Shown: positions 47,800 through 58,515 of the stretch, in pieces | Layout of the letters: each line of letters begins with the position of its first letter | How positions within the stretch are numbered: the first letter of the stretch is position 1 | Assembly (NCBI GenBank): GCA_012798695.1 | Contig: JAAZMR010000074.1 | Coordinates: 1 to 64,000, forward strand | Length of the DNA: 64,000 nt | Direction of reading: 5' to 3' | Origin: Bacillota bacterium | Lineage (GTDB): Bacteria > Bacillota > Limnochordia > DTU087 | Position numbers and translations under genes: made by a program | The notes under the pieces: generated by a model | Told to the model about the DNA's origin: nothing | The model's input: only the letters and a program-made list of their open reading frames with translations | Database searches by the model: none

Positions 47800-48903
47800 C
47801 TATTCTAAGAAATCCTTCAGCTTCTTACTACGACTAGGATGCCTAAGCTTACGCAAGGCTTTCGCCTCAATCTGCCGGATCCGCTCCCTGGTAACACCAA
47901 AAACTTGGCCCACTTCTTCCAAAGTGCGAGACCTACCGTCATCAAGACCAAAGCGTAAACGCAGCACTTGCTCTTCTCGATCAGTTAGGGTATCCAGGAC
48001 ACCCTCAAGCTGTTCCCGCAACATCACAAAGGATGCTGCCTCTGCTGGAGCCGGTGCGTCTTGATCTTCGATGAAATCCCCGAGATGGCTGTCTTCTTCC
48101 TCTCCAATTGGTGTCTCTAAAGAGACCGGTTCTTGGGCTATCTTGAGAATCTCTCTCACACGCTCCTCAGATAGATCCATTTCGGCAGCGATTTCTTCAG
48201 GTGTCGGATCTCGACCTAACTCTTGTACTAGTTGCCTGCTGACCCTGATTAGCTTATTAATAGTTTCTACCATATGAACAGGAATACGAATCGTTCTGGC
48301 CTGGTCAGCAATAGCCCGAGTGATGGCCTGCCTAATCCACCAAGTGGCATAGGTGCTGAATTTGTAACCCTTGCGGTAGTCGAATTTCTCTACTGCCTTG
48401 ATTAGGCCTAGGTTACCTTCTTGAATCAGATCCAGAAACAGCATCCCTCGGCCAACATATCGCTTTGCTATACTAACCACTAGGCGCAGATTGGCCTCTG
48501 CCAACTGCCTTCTAGCCATCTCATCGCCGGCCTCTATCCGCTTGGCCAACTCTACTTCTTCGTCAGCCGTCAATAGGGGTACTCGTCCGATCTCTTTTAG
48601 ATACATGCGGACCGGGTCGTCGAGCCCAACACTTTCCGGGACTGACAATTCCTTGCTGTCCTCTTCATCTGCCCTATCCACATCGTCATCGGCACTCTCA
48701 GCATCGCCATCTTCAGCTTCTGCAACCACATCGATTCCCAAGGTGGAAAACTGCTCATAGATATCATCGATCTGCTCTGGAGATAGTTCAATCTCCTGCA
48801 AGGCATCCATTATCTCTTTATACGTCAGGACACCTCGCTTTTTCCCCTTGTCGATCAACATTCGTAAGTTCTCGATATTGGCCATTCCGTTATCACTACT
48901 CAC
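47800..48903 (-). CDS. rpoD: RNA polymerase primary sigma factor RpoD/SigA
   Basis: Housekeeping sigma factor. The N-terminus has region 1.1 ([23 protein letters not shown]), then an acidic spacer, [17 protein letters not shown] (1.2), [21 protein letters not shown] and [19 protein letters not shown] (region 2), region 3, and [20 protein letters not shown] with [18 protein letters not shown] (region 4). GTG at 48903 follows the purine run AAGGGGGGAG; an upstream start at 48951 is less likely. It follows dnaG in the usual dgt-dnaG-rpoD order. Confidence 0.98.
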   Translation of the reverse strand: MSSDNGMANIENLRMLIDKGKKRGVLTYKEIMDALQEIELSPEQIDDIYEQFSTLGIDVVAEAEDGDAESADDDVDRADEEDSKELSVPESVGLDDPVRMYLKEIGRVPLLTADEEVELAKRIEAGDEMARRQLAEANLRLVVSIAKRYVGRGMLFLDLIQEGNLGLIKAVEKFDYRKGYKFSTYATWWIRQAITRAIADQARTIRIPVHMVETINKLIRVSRQLVQELGRDPTPEEIAAEMDLSEERVREILKIAQEPVSLETPIGEEEDSHLGDFIEDQDAPAPAEAASFVMLREQLEGVLDTLTDREEQVLRLRFGLDDGRSRTLEEVGQVFGVTRERIRQIEAKALRKLRHPSRSKKLKDFLE

Positions 48904-48977
48904 CGCGCTCCCCCCCTTCCCATTACCTGAATAAAGTCGATCACACCTCAACCCCTTCTATATACTCAAGGTCCTGA

Positions 48978-50861
48978 CTAATGCTCTAGAGGAAACCCCT
49001 CACTAATCTCTTCCCTGACTCGCCGATATCTAACCAACAAACCGTCAAGCTGATACATTAGGTTACTATCTAAAGGCTTACTTTCTACCCGACTGATCTG
49101 TTCCTCCAACCTCTTAAGATCGTCTTTCAGCTGCATCAGCTGCAACCTACGAACGTAATGGATGCACGCCTGTGATGGTGGCAAACTTGTCCTGGAAGAC
49201 AATAAACCCGCAAAAAGCTGGTGGACACTGGCATCCTGAGCATAGTCAAAAATCGCTGCTCCACTTTCGAATTCCCCAGCATCCTGACAGTCAAGCAAGC
49301 ACTCCATCGCTTTCTGTGCCACTGGGTGGCGAAAGTCACTAGGAGATAACACGTCTCTCACCTGATCGATCAGATGTCTGTCATCGAGCAAGAGCCGCAA
49401 TAAAGTAGCCTCAATGACAGACAGCCCGGCAAAGGAATTGAGCCCTGGCCCGCCTTGCCATCGGCCAATCCTCTGTGTACTCGCTTCACTCGACCCCTTA
49501 CCATCTTCCCTATTATTGCTCCTCGTAGAGATTCTATGCCTAGAGCTGCTTTCAATACCTGCTTTTGCCTGATGGGCTGCCAATTCAGCGGCTAAGACAT
49601 CTTCACTAATTTTTAGCATGGCTGCCGCCCAGCGCAGATATTCGTTTTGCTCCACAGGACTATCTATTTCGGTCAACACCTCAATAATCCTTCCCGTGGT
49701 AGCAACTTTTCCATCGACACTAGACAGTTCACCTCGGCGGATGATCGTGCGCAACTTAAACTCCGTCAGCCCCGCAGCTTCACTAAGTAGTTCTTCGAAA
49801 GACTCACGCCCATACTTGCGGACAAACGTGTCTGGGTCTTCGCCTCCAGGCAATTCCAGCACCCGGACTCGCAGACCTTGGCTACGCAAGACATCCAGTC
49901 CTCGCCAAGTCGCAGCCTCACCAGCTGCATCTCCATCAAACGCGATCACTACTTCATCGGTGAACCGCTGCAAGACCCGCGCCTGGGTCTCGGTTAGTGC
50001 TGTTCCCAGTGAGGCAACAACATTGTCCACTCCCGCCTCATAGAGCCCGATTACATCCATGTAGCCTTCAACCACAATGGCAAATCCTCGTTCTCGAAAA
50101 GCAACTCGCGCCAGGTCCAGCCTATACAAGTTATTCCCCTTGCTAAATATCAGTGTCTCGGGTGAATTGAGGTATTTGGGTTGCGAAGCATCCAACACCC
50201 TCCCACCAAAAGCGATCGGCTGCCCTCGCCCATTACAGACCGGAAACATCAAGCGGCCTCGAAAACGATCATAGTATCGAGCATTCCGCCCTTCCAAAGC
50301 AAGACCCGCTGCTAGACAATCAGCCGAACCAAAGCCTTGCTTCTGGAGATAAGTTAGAAGGGTCCTCCACTCGGGCAAAGCAAAACCAAGACCAAACCGT
50401 CGAGCCGTTTCCGCCTTAACACCCCTAGCAGCCAGATACTGCCTTGCCAGAGTCCCTGCATCGCCGAATAGATTTCGCACAAAAAACTCCTGAGCCGCTT
50501 GATGCAGCTCTAAGAGCTTTTCACGCTCTGAGCGTTGGCGTCTCTCCTCGGGGCTAACCGCTTTCGGTGTAAGGTCTATCCCCACCCGCTCCGCCAACCG
50601 TCCCAATGCGTCGCGGAAGGGAAGATTCTCCATCGCCATCACAAAGTTAATTACATTACCACCAGCACCACAGCCAAAACAGTAGTAAAACTGTTCCTCT
50701 TGATTGACATTGAAGGATGGAGTCTTCTCGCTATGGAAGGGGCAAAGTCCCTTCCAGCTTTTCCCGGTTCTGCGCAACTGGACATATTCAGATACAACGC
50801 CAACGATATCATTACGTTCTCTAATTTCGGCGATAAGTTGCTCCGGAATAGGTCCAGACAT
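48978..50861 (-). CDS. dnaG: DNA primase
   Basis: Makes RNA primers at the replication fork. The N-terminal CHC2 zinc site (LCPFHSEKTPSF, FYYCFGCGAGGNVINF) is intact; the TOPRIM catalytic core has VVEGYMDVIGLYEAG and VIAFDGDAAGE. The C-terminal part should bind DnaB helicase. ATG at 50861 (MSGPIPEQLI) is preferred; a GTG three codons upstream is possible. It lies between dgt and rpoD, all on minus. Confidence 0.97.
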   Translation of the reverse strand: MSGPIPEQLIAEIRERNDIVGVVSEYVQLRRTGKSWKGLCPFHSEKTPSFNVNQEEQFYYCFGCGAGGNVINFVMAMENLPFRDALGRLAERVGIDLTPKAVSPEERRQRSEREKLLELHQAAQEFFVRNLFGDAGTLARQYLAARGVKAETARRFGLGFALPEWRTLLTYLQKQGFGSADCLAAGLALEGRNARYYDRFRGRLMFPVCNGRGQPIAFGGRVLDASQPKYLNSPETLIFSKGNNLYRLDLARVAFRERGFAIVVEGYMDVIGLYEAGVDNVVASLGTALTETQARVLQRFTDEVVIAFDGDAAGEAATWRGLDVLRSQGLRVRVLELPGGEDPDTFVRKYGRESFEELLSEAAGLTEFKLRTIIRRGELSSVDGKVATTGRIIEVLTEIDSPVEQNEYLRWAAAMLKISEDVLAAELAAHQAKAGIESSSRHRISTRSNNREDGKGSSEASTQRIGRWQGGPGLNSFAGLSVIEATLLRLLLDDRHLIDQVRDVLSPSDFRHPVAQKAMECLLDCQDAGEFESGAAIFDYAQDASVHQLFAGLLSSRTSLPPSQACIHYVRRLQLMQLKDDLKRLEEQISRVESKPLDSNLMYQLDGLLVRYRRVREEISEGFPLEH

Positions 50862-50912
50862 ACCTCTCACCCCGCCTGATACGTGTTCGGTCTGCGTATG
50901 TAGTATCCTGCC

Positions 50913-51923
50913 TCATAGTGACCACGTCCTCGGTAGGAAAACCCTCTCATATTCCGCTATGGCATAGCGATCGGTCATGCCGGCAATATAATCAGCCACT
51001 AACCGCCAGTCCTCATCTTCTCGGCCTGCACGCCATTCCAAAGGCAAGCGTTCCGTAGGATTAGCCAGATAGAAATCAAAGAGGCTCGCAATGAGGCCAT
51101 GGATTTTCTCCTTTTCTTTTCTGGCATTATCGGTCATATATATATTATGAAAGAGAAACTCTCGCAGTTGGTTAGTTGCATCTGCTACCGGTCGTGACAT
51201 ACTGATCTCCGGTTTTTCCCAACTATTTGTGATCACATCTTTTACCATGCTATCTATGCGCTCGTGTCGGCCAATACCCAATAGTCTCTGGCTTTCGGTA
51301 GGTAGATCTTGCTCTCGCAAAAGGCCTGCGCGGATGGCATCATCAATATCATGATTAATATAGGCGATCCGATCACAAATCCGCACCACTTCACCTTCTA
51401 GAGTGGCAGGCATTTGCGTGCCAGTATGGCATAAGATGCCATCCCTGACTTCGTACGTTAGATTGAGCCCCATCAAGTGATCCCTGGGACGCTCGACAAC
51501 ATCTACTACCCTGAGGCTTTGCTCATTATGGTGAAATCCCGATCCCAACAACTGATCCAAGGCAGACTCGCCCGCATGGCCAAAGGGAGTGTGCCCTAAG
51601 TCATGCCCCAGCGCAATAGCCTCCGTCAAAGCCTCATTCAACCGCAAGGCCCTCGCTACTGTTCGAGAAATCTGAGCGACTTCCAATGTATGGGTGAGCC
51701 GAGTGCGATAGTGATCTCCGGCAGGAGAAATAAACACCTGAGTTTTTCCCATCAGGCGGCGAAAAGCTTTTGAATGCAGCAACCGGTCCCGATCCCGCTG
51801 AAAGACTGTGCGCACTTCGCATTGGGATTCTGAATACACGCGGCCACGACTTGATCCGCTCAAAGCCGCATATGGCGACAAATATCGCCTTTCCCGAGTT
51901 TCTTCTCTGATCCGAATGTGCAT
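50913..51923 (-). CDS. dgt: Deoxyguanosinetriphosphate triphosphohydrolase-like protein
   Basis: HD-domain enzyme that removes triphosphate from dNTPs. Motifs: YRTRLTHTLEVAQISRTVA (first histidine), LGHDLGHTPFGHAGE (HD pair) and RICDRIAYINHDIDDAI. The 336 residues correspond to the short Firmicutes type. The start ATG at 51923 has GGAGGAG upstream. It is probably the first gene of the dgt-dnaG-rpoD operon, after the ppdK terminator. Confidence 0.94.
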   Translation of the reverse strand: MHIRIREETRERRYLSPYAALSGSSRGRVYSESQCEVRTVFQRDRDRLLHSKAFRRLMGKTQVFISPAGDHYRTRLTHTLEVAQISRTVARALRLNEALTEAIALGHDLGHTPFGHAGESALDQLLGSGFHHNEQSLRVVDVVERPRDHLMGLNLTYEVRDGILCHTGTQMPATLEGEVVRICDRIAYINHDIDDAIRAGLLREQDLPTESQRLLGIGRHERIDSMVKDVITNSWEKPEISMSRPVADATNQLREFLFHNIYMTDNARKEKEKIHGLIASLFDFYLANPTERLPLEWRAGREDEDWRLVADYIAGMTDRYAIAEYERVFLPRTWSL

Positions 51924-51989
51924 GTCGCTCCTCCTGCCCGACAGGCTAGGAGTGCTTTCGACACATCATCCAGAATACCTTTTCGCATC

Positions 51990-52026
51990 TAACAAAGAGA
52001 AGCCCATGTGTGAGCATGGGCTTCTC
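51990..52026 (-). terminator. Intrinsic terminator after ppdK
   Basis: Arms GAGAAGCCCATG and CATGGGCTTCTC (51997-52026) around a six-base loop, followed on minus by TTTGTT. Confidence 0.8.
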
Positions 52027-52058
52027 CCTATTTCACTCACTAAGACTCATACATCATC

Positions 52059-54710
52059 TTACCGAGGGAACTTCACCTGAGCCTGCGCAGCAGCTAGGCG
52101 GGCGATAGGTACCCGATAAGGTGAGCAGCTTACATAGTCGAGTCCAGCCTTGTGGAAGAAGATTACAGACGCCGGATCTCCGCCATGCTCGCCACATACG
52201 CCGAGTCCGAGCTTGGTCTTGGCAGAGCGGCCTTTCTTCGCACCGATTTCAACCAGCTGACCCACACCTTCCTGGTCGAGTGTCTGGAAGGGATCTTTCT
52301 CCAGAACACCTTGGTCCAAGTATACTGGTAGGAATTTACCAGCATCGTCTCGGCTATAACCAAAGCCCATCTGGGTGAGGTCATTGGTACCGAAGGAGAA
52401 GAAGTCAGCATGCTCGGCAATCTGGTCGGCCAATAGACAAGCTCTCGGTATCTCAATCATAGTACCGACATGGTATTCGAGCTCCACGCCGGCCTTCTTA
52501 ATAACACCTTCAGCTACCTTGACCGCATTCTCCCTAAGGATCTCCAGCTCTTTCACTGTACCGACCAAGGGGATCATGACTTCCGGTATAACCTTCAAAC
52601 CGTCTTTAACTAGTTCGCAAGCAGCCTCAAAGATGGCCTGAACCTGCATGTCATAGATCTCCGGATAGGTGATGCCCAATCGACAGCCGCGATGACCTAG
52701 CATCGGGTTCATCTCTCGTAGGCTATCAGCCTTTTCCTTAAGTGCTTCTGTATCGAGGCCCATAGCCTTAGCTAGTGCCTCAATGTCTTTCTCAGTATGA
52801 GGCAAGAACTCATGCAGTGGCGGATCCAGTAGACGAATGGTCACTGGCAATCCCTGCATAGCCTTGAAGATCCCGATGAAGTCGCCCTTCTGCATAGGCA
52901 GCAGCTTGGCAAGAGCCTTCTTACGGGTTTCGATGTCATCAGCCAAAATCATCTGCTGTACAACGCCAATCCGATCGGCCGCAAAGAACATATGCTCAGT
53001 CCGGCACAGTCCGATGCCTTCAGCACCGAAGTTGCGAGCCACCTCTGCATCATGAGGAGTATCCGCATTGGTCCGGATCTGCAGGGTGCGGATGCTGTCA
53101 GCCCACTCCTCAATGACAGCAAAATCACCAGTCAACTCAGGTTCAATCAATTCGGCTTTGCCTAAGAGAACCTCACCGGTGGTGCCATTAAGGGTAAGCC
53201 AGTCGCCCTCTTTTGCGACGGTTCCATCTGCAAACGTGATTGTCTTGTCCTGGTAGCGAATCTGAGCAGATTCGAGGCCAGCGACACAAGGTGTGCCCGT
53301 ACCACGTGCTACTACAGCAGCGTGAGAAGTCATACCACCACGAGTTGTCAGGATACCCTGAGCTGCATCCATACCACCAATATCATCTGGGGATGTCTCG
53401 GTTCGCACGAGCAATACATGCTCACCGCGGTCTCTCCACTCTTCTGCGTCCTTAGCACTATAGACTATCCGGCCTACCGCTGCTCCTGGAGAAGCGGGCA
53501 GTCCCTTGCCAAGCACCTTGGCGGTGGCATCAGGGTCAATAGTAGGATGCAAGAGTTGGTCTAGCTGGGCAGGATCAACTCGGGTGATAGCCGTTTCCTT
53601 ATCAATAAGGCCTTCTTCAACCATTTCTACTGCGATACGTACAGCAGCACCTGCAGTCCGCTTGCCAGATCGAGTCTGGAGCATGTAAAGCTTACCACGC
53701 TGAATGGTGAACTCCACGTCCTGCATCTCACGGTAATGATCTTCCAGCTTATGCCGGATGCCATCTAGTTGCCCATAGATCTCAGGCATCTCTTCCTGAA
53801 GAGTTGCGATCGGCAGAGGAGTACGAATACCCGCTACTACGTCTTCACCTTGTGCGTTCATCAAATACTCGCCATAGAAGACATTCTCGCCCGTAGCAGG
53901 GTCACGGGTAAAGGCCACACCGGTACCGGAACCTTTGCCAGTAGTAGGATGGTTACCCATGTTACCGAAGACCATGGTCTGAACGTTAACCGCTGTACCC
54001 CAATTATGGGGAATATCATTAAGCTCCCGATAGCGGATAGCTCTCGGATTATACCAAGACTCAAAGACTGCGTTAATGGCACCCCGCAGCTGCTCAAACG
54101 GGTCCTCGGGGAAGTCCTGGCCAGTCTTCTCTTTGTAAAGGGCCTTGAACTTGACTACTACGTCCTTCCAATCTTCTGCGTCTAGTTCAGTATCAAGGTC
54201 GACGCCCTTTGCCTTCTTCTTCTCATCAATAATTGCTTCGTAAAGATCGTGCTCAACACCCATAACTACATCGCCATACATTTGGATAAAGCGACGATAG
54301 CTATCATAGGCAAACCGCTCATCACCAGAGCCCTCGATCAGACCATTGATCGTCGTATCATTGAGGCCCAGGTTAAGTACAGTATCCATCATGCCCGGCA
54401 TTGATACACGAGCACCGGAGCGAACAGCAAAAAGCAGCGGGTTTTTGGGATCACCGAACTTGGCTCCCATAACTGACTCCACTTTTGCAATGGCTTGCTT
54501 AATCTCGTCTTCGAGACCGGCTGGCCACTGCTGGTCATTCTCGTAGAAACCGATGCAAACTTCGGTGGTAATGGTAAAGCCTGCCGGTACAGGAATACCG
54601 ATGTTCACCATTTCGGCGAGGTTGGCACCTTTCCCACCCAAAAGATTTCTCATATCAGCTTTGCCTTCGGCCTGTTTTCCGCCAAAAAAATAGACGTGCT
54701 TTTGGGTCAT
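52059..54710 (-). CDS. ppdK: Pyruvate, phosphate dikinase
   Basis: Converts pyruvate, ATP and phosphate to PEP, AMP and PPi, or runs in reverse as a PPi-dependent glycolytic step common in anaerobes. The 883 residues show the N-terminal nucleotide domain ([23 protein letters not shown]), the phospho-histidine loop [13 protein letters not shown] (about residue 461) and the C-terminal PEP/pyruvate barrel with GHRGCRLG and [10 protein letters not shown] including the catalytic cysteine. ATG start after GAGGAGG. No separate PPDK regulatory gene is adjacent. The 337-base upstream gap may carry a structured leader. Confidence 0.97.
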   Translation of the reverse strand: MTQKHVYFFGGKQAEGKADMRNLLGGKGANLAEMVNIGIPVPAGFTITTEVCIGFYENDQQWPAGLEDEIKQAIAKVESVMGAKFGDPKNPLLFAVRSGARVSMPGMMDTVLNLGLNDTTINGLIEGSGDERFAYDSYRRFIQMYGDVVMGVEHDLYEAIIDEKKKAKGVDLDTELDAEDWKDVVVKFKALYKEKTGQDFPEDPFEQLRGAINAVFESWYNPRAIRYRELNDIPHNWGTAVNVQTMVFGNMGNHPTTGKGSGTGVAFTRDPATGENVFYGEYLMNAQGEDVVAGIRTPLPIATLQEEMPEIYGQLDGIRHKLEDHYREMQDVEFTIQRGKLYMLQTRSGKRTAGAAVRIAVEMVEEGLIDKETAITRVDPAQLDQLLHPTIDPDATAKVLGKGLPASPGAAVGRIVYSAKDAEEWRDRGEHVLLVRTETSPDDIGGMDAAQGILTTRGGMTSHAAVVARGTGTPCVAGLESAQIRYQDKTITFADGTVAKEGDWLTLNGTTGEVLLGKAELIEPELTGDFAVIEEWADSIRTLQIRTNADTPHDAEVARNFGAEGIGLCRTEHMFFAADRIGVVQQMILADDIETRKKALAKLLPMQKGDFIGIFKAMQGLPVTIRLLDPPLHEFLPHTEKDIEALAKAMGLDTEALKEKADSLREMNPMLGHRGCRLGITYPEIYDMQVQAIFEAACELVKDGLKVIPEVMIPLVGTVKELEILRENAVKVAEGVIKKAGVELEYHVGTMIEIPRACLLADQIAEHADFFSFGTNDLTQMGFGYSRDDAGKFLPVYLDQGVLEKDPFQTLDQEGVGQLVEIGAKKGRSAKTKLGLGVCGEHGGDPASVIFFHKAGLDYVSCSPYRVPIARLAAAQAQVKFPR

Positions 54711-55047
54711 CTACTGCATCCTCCTCTTTTTATCCCGGAATCCGGGAGGTCCTTCTTACTATGCATACACAGTCTAGGCATGGGGACAAGCGGGTGGTCT
54801 GTCACTTCCCTTGGATGGACGGGTTGGACCGATGTCGACCCACTCGCGCAGCAAACCGTCCCACCCTACACAGACTGAGATGTCGGAATATGTCGGGGTC
54901 ATGGAACACAGTTACTATTTCCTCCAATTACCTACCATGCCAGTAACCGGGTGCCATTCCACCTACTGAGCGACCGCTTAGTAGTATTCGAGATGGCGGC
55001 TCATTATCCTTCCCTATCACAGTTAAATCCTTGTAAACTGAGGAGCG
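54711..55047 (-). other. Long 5' region of ppdK with several predicted hairpins
   Basis: The 337-base gap between the DUF4342 gene and ppdK contains no convincing gene. On minus it can form a nine-pair hairpin with a GACC/GGTC tetraloop (54963-54984). A multi-branch fold is closed by GTCTGT/ACAGAC, with an inner GGACGG/CCGTCC stem (about 54797-54877). A CCCGGAATCCGGG-type hairpin lies near the ribosome site (about 54734-54747). None is followed by a U-tract. It may be a leader RNA; I cannot match it to a known riboswitch class. Confidence 0.35.
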
Positions 55048-55443
55048 CTACAATTCCGATACCGAAGGCTGAGGGCAATCCCGTTCTACTTCTATCCGGC
55101 ACCGACCCAACAAACAGACGGAAGTGGCCAAGAGGGCCAGCTTTGGCATAAGCAAGATACCCGCCACTCCAGCTGTTACAGGAAAAACGAACACCGGTTT
55201 ATCATTATGCAATATCCGCATTTTGGTGATATTACCCTCTCGTAGTATCTCCTGGATTTTGGCGACTACCTCCCGCCCTCTCACTTCCCAACTTGTCTGC
55301 TCTTGGTTTTTTCTCGCCTCCGCCAAAATCAGTGCCTCAACCACTGACCCCTCCGTCACGTGAAGCAGCTCGGCGGCCTCCTGGTAACTAAGGTCCATTC
55401 TTTCCCTAAGCAGATCAATCTTCTGTAATTCATCAGTACTCAT
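55048..55443 (-). CDS. DUF4342 domain protein
   Basis: A 131-residue protein. The N-terminal part (KIDLLRERMDLSYQEAAELL, GSVVEALILAE) looks like a small UBA/TS-N-type helical domain. The C-terminal DUF4342 part has GNITKMRILHNDKPVFVFPVTAG and a hydrophobic helix or hairpin (VAGILLMPKLALLATSVCLLG) followed by CRIEVER. The function is unknown. The ATG start follows GGAAGTGG. It lies 32 bases after recO on the same strand. Confidence 0.85.
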   Translation of the reverse strand: MSTDELQKIDLLRERMDLSYQEAAELLHVTEGSVVEALILAEARKNQEQTSWEVRGREVVAKIQEILREGNITKMRILHNDKPVFVFPVTAGVAGILLMPKLALLATSVCLLGRCRIEVERDCPQPSVSEL

Positions 55444-55475
55444 GGCACCACTTCCTATTATGAGTATGATCTATC

Positions 55476-56234
55476 CTACGAGGTTCCCCGAATAGTGTAC
55501 AGAAATTCCAATGATTTTAACGGCCGCTGCAGATGGAAATTAATGAAATTACGGAGCATCTCCTCAACCTCCTGCTCCACTGGTTTCGGCATCTGTAAAA
55601 CCGTCAATCGATCAATATTGGCGGCGGAGAGCCACCGCATCACCTGATATGCCCCTTGAGAAAGTGACAGAGCATCACTTCGGCCACCCTGACAATTGGG
55701 GCATAAGACTCCCCCTTCTCTAGGGCTAAAACGCAACTGGTTACCAGCGCTCGTGAGCACTGTGTCACACCCTACACAGCGCTCCAGCTGGGGTTTGAGT
55801 CCAATCAAACGCAGGAAATGGAGCTCAAAGAACCTCGTCAGTATGGCCTCCAAATCATCTTTTTGCATCTGGTCAAAGACGGACACCAAAAGCGAATAGA
55901 CTCTCTCATTCGGATCATATTCCTCTGTGAGCTTGTCAACCAGCTCGACTATGTAGCTGGCGTAGGCCATCTTCAAAAGATCCTCTCGTAGAAAGAGCCA
56001 AGCATTGATGATGGACCCTTGGCTGATTGAATCAAGGTTTTTGCCTTTGAAGATTAACATACCGCTGTGAGTAAATAGCTGAGAGACTCCCATCAAGTGA
56101 TTACGTGGACGCCGACTCCCCCTTGCTACTGCGCGGACCTTCCCCCTATTTCTGGTAAAAAGGGTGAGGATCTTATCTGCCTCACCCAGGTTGTGTGTGC
56201 GCAAAACCACGGCTTCTGTCCTATATAAAGCCAT
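55476..56234 (-). CDS. recO: DNA repair protein RecO
   Basis: Recombination mediator that loads RecA on SSB-coated DNA with RecR. It has the N-terminal OB fold (TEAVVLRTHNLGEADKILTLF, GKVRAVARGSRRPRN), the helical part and the zinc site (CVGCDTVL, CPNC). The 252-residue length is typical. ATG start with GAGGAGA. The yqzL gene directly upstream matches the conserved yqzL-recO pair of Firmicutes; era is not present. Confidence 0.95.
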   Translation of the reverse strand: MALYRTEAVVLRTHNLGEADKILTLFTRNRGKVRAVARGSRRPRNHLMGVSQLFTHSGMLIFKGKNLDSISQGSIINAWLFLREDLLKMAYASYIVELVDKLTEEYDPNERVYSLLVSVFDQMQKDDLEAILTRFFELHFLRLIGLKPQLERCVGCDTVLTSAGNQLRFSPREGGVLCPNCQGGRSDALSLSQGAYQVMRWLSAANIDRLTVLQMPKPVEQEVEEMLRNFINFHLQRPLKSLEFLYTIRGTS

Positions 56235-56331
56235 TAACCCATCTCCTCACTATCCCCTCTGCCGAACAGAAACCAGGCAAATCCGCCAGGACTAGCAACA
56301 ATGGGGACCGAGGTCCCGACCCACCTGTATT

Positions 56332-56451
56332 TCACCCCACCATTGGGCTATCCCCTACCACATCGTGGTCGGCATAGATCCTGTAAAGCAAATATGACCC
56401 TATACAACCGGTCATGGTAAATACCTGCCAGAAAGCATCAGATAGCTGCAT
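56332..56451 (-). CDS. yqzL: YqzL family small protein
   Basis: A 39-residue protein that is easy to overlook. The stretch LSDAFWQVFTMTGCIGSYLLYR closely follows the YqzL pattern (W-x-VF-x-TG-xI-x-x-YLL), and yqzL precedes recO in Bacillus and relatives. ATG at 56451 follows GGGAGGTG with ten bases between. The role is unknown. The 97-base gap to recO has a small hairpin (GGGACC/GGTCCC) without a U-tract. Confidence 0.85.
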   Translation of the reverse strand: MQLSDAFWQVFTMTGCIGSYLLYRIYADHDVVGDSPMVG

Positions 56452-56525
56452 ATTGGACAAACACCTCCCGTGGATACTACTCCTGCTAGTGTGTCCGAGG
56501 CCTATCCGCCCTATGCTGACTATCT

Positions 56526-56747
56526 TTAACGGCGAAGGATACGTATTAGCAATGATATGACTAAACTAACCAGAAGACATGTAACTAAAGGAAAATATAA
56601 CACGAATCCTTCCTTCTTAATGATGATATCCCCAGGAAGGCGTCCTAGCCAAGGCACTCTCGGTGCCACACTCAGCCCAATACCGAGCACCACCAAGACT
56701 ATCCCCAGGATAACCAGTATTCTTCCCACAATAGGCAATCCACTCAA
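56526..56747 (-). CDS. DUF2905 small membrane protein
   Basis: A 73-residue protein with two membrane helices (IVGRILVILGIVLVVLGIG and LYFPLVTCLLVSLVISLLI) and the family motif PWLGRLPGDIIIKKEG between them. The function is unknown; the gene is often linked to ruvB in Firmicutes. TTG at 56747 follows GGAGCTGAGGG. It lies 15 bases after ruvB. Confidence 0.9.
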   Translation of the reverse strand: MSGLPIVGRILVILGIVLVVLGIGLSVAPRVPWLGRLPGDIIIKKEGFVLYFPLVTCLLVSLVISLLIRILRR

Positions 56748-56762
56748 AACCCTCAGCTCCCT

Positions 56763-57791
56763 TTAGTCAAAGAGTTTTTCTTGGTTAGCCCGTGTGGGAG
56801 GCGCCATCCCAAGGTGCCGATAGGCACTAATAGTAACTATTCTACCCCGGGGAGTACGTTGTAGGTAACCCACCTGCATCAAGTATGGCTCATAGACATC
56901 CTCTATTGTCTCCACTTCTTCATTGATAGCCGCGCTGAGTGTATCGACACCCACAGGACCACCATCGAATTTCTCCATTATGGTAAGTAAAAGACTGCGA
57001 TCAACCCGGTCTAGCCCTAGTTCATCTACTTCAAAGAGCTGCAGAGCTACCTTGGCCACTTTGCCAGTGATTACCCCATCAGCTCTAACCTCGGCATAGT
57101 CCCGTACGCGTCTAAGCAAACGGTTAGCCACCCTTGGTGTACCGCGTGCCCGCCGAGCTATCTCCCAGGCACCCGCATCATCAATGGCGATCCGCAAAAT
57201 ACCAGCCGCCCGCTGGACTATGGATTTCAAGTCTTCTTGTGAGTAAAACTCCAGACGACTGATCACTCCAAATCGATCACGTAACGGTGAAGTAAGCATG
57301 CCAGCCCGAGTAGTAGCACCGATCAGGGTAAATGGCGGCAGTTCCAGGCGTACAGAGCGCGCCCCAGGTCCTTTTCCGATGATGATGTCTACCACAGAGT
57401 CTTCCATCGCCGGATATAAAACTTCTTCCACTGGCCTTCGCAAACGGTGGATCTCATCAATAAACAGCACATCCCCTGGCTCCAGATTGGTAAGCAGCGC
57501 TACTAGATCTCCCTGCCGCTCGATAGCCGGTCCGGAAGTCGTCCTCATGCCTACCTTCATTTCATTGGCAATGATATTAGCTAGGGTGGTCTTTCCCAGT
57601 CCGGGAGGTCCGTATAACAGCACATGATCAAGAGCTTCACCGCGGTTGAGGGCCGCTTCTGTGAAGATCCTCAAATTCTCTTTGACTTGGTCTTGACCTA
57701 CATAATCGTCAAGGCTTTTAGGGCGTAGGCTCAATTCGATATCTATGTCGGTATCCTGTTTGACCCCAGATATCACGCGTTCGCTAGCCAA
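56763..57791 (-). CDS. ruvB: Holliday junction branch migration ATPase RuvB
   Basis: Hexameric motor that drives branch migration with RuvA. It has [17 protein letters not shown] (Walker A), [10 protein letters not shown] (Walker B), [18 protein letters not shown] (sensor 1 and arginine finger) and the winged-helix end ([19 protein letters not shown]). The TTG start follows GAGGTG. The order ruvC-ruvA-ruvB is kept on minus. Confidence 0.97.
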   Translation of the reverse strand: MASERVISGVKQDTDIDIELSLRPKSLDDYVGQDQVKENLRIFTEAALNRGEALDHVLLYGPPGLGKTTLANIIANEMKVGMRTTSGPAIERQGDLVALLTNLEPGDVLFIDEIHRLRRPVEEVLYPAMEDSVVDIIIGKGPGARSVRLELPPFTLIGATTRAGMLTSPLRDRFGVISRLEFYSQEDLKSIVQRAAGILRIAIDDAGAWEIARRARGTPRVANRLLRRVRDYAEVRADGVITGKVAKVALQLFEVDELGLDRVDRSLLLTIMEKFDGGPVGVDTLSAAINEEVETIEDVYEPYLMQVGYLQRTPRGRIVTISAYRHLGMAPPTRANQEKLFD

Positions 57792-57802
57792 TCCTGATCA
57801 CC

Positions 57803-58408
57803 TCAGATACTTCCAGCCTTTACAAGGAAACCGAGTGCCTTCCGGATTACTACCTCGGTACTTTCTGTGCCATCAAGACGTAAATGAGACAATGCCTCTT
57901 CTGCCTCTAGCCTGGAGTAACCTAATGCTAGTAGGGCTTCTAGAGCTTCGGCAGCCACCTGGTTCCCACCACTGCCCACTCCTTGCACCACACCAGTGGG
58001 CGCAAAACTCTTAGCGATCTTATCTTTAAGTTCAACTATCAGCCGTTCGCCTGTCCGCCTGCCAATACCTGGCACCTCTGTCAGTAGTTTGAGGTTCGCT
58101 TCTAGTATCGATTGGCAAAAGCTATCCGGAGAGAGTGTAGATAACACCGATAAGGCCAATTTCGGCCCCACCCCAGATACGGTATTGAGAAGCTCAAAGA
58201 CTTCTTTTTCCCTGGGGGTAGCAAAACCATATAGGATAATGGCATCTTCTCTTACTTGTGTATAGATCAATAATGTTGCTTCATTGCCATCTGCTAGATG
58301 TGCAGCAGTAGATGCCGGAACACTTACCAGATACCCTACCCCGTGCACATCAATCAGCAGTTGTTCAGTCGATACAAACTGAACCTTGCCTCGCAATCTC
58401 CCGATCAC
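57803..58408 (-). CDS. ruvA: Holliday junction DNA helicase RuvA
   Basis: Tetrameric protein that holds the four-way junction for RuvB. MIGRLRGKVQFV starts the OB domain, two helix-hairpin-helix motifs follow (LLNTVSGVGPKLALSVLS, LLTEVPGIGRRTGERLIVEL), and the C-terminal RuvB-binding domain is AAEALEALLALGYSRLEAEEAL. The start is GTG at 58408. The 107-base gap to ruvC shows no clear signal. Confidence 0.97.
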   Translation of the reverse strand: MIGRLRGKVQFVSTEQLLIDVHGVGYLVSVPASTAAHLADGNEATLLIYTQVREDAIILYGFATPREKEVFELLNTVSGVGPKLALSVLSTLSPDSFCQSILEANLKLLTEVPGIGRRTGERLIVELKDKIAKSFAPTGVVQGVGSGGNQVAAEALEALLALGYSRLEAEEALSHLRLDGTESTEVVIRKALGFLVKAGSI

Positions 58409-58515
58409 ATTCCGCCACCTACCTTCACTACGCTAGTCTCATTAGAAGCTGTCTGTACTCGTTTGTTCCTGGACGAAGCTCGGGACTCATCTGCTACTCG
58501 ACACTGACTGTGCTA

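Noticed and set aside
54797-54877. T-box riboswitch before ppdK (an AGGGTGG stretch on minus)
   Set aside because: The T-box core needs ACCGCG after AGGGTGG and a matching terminator with U-tract. Neither is present, and ppdK is not a typical T-box gene.
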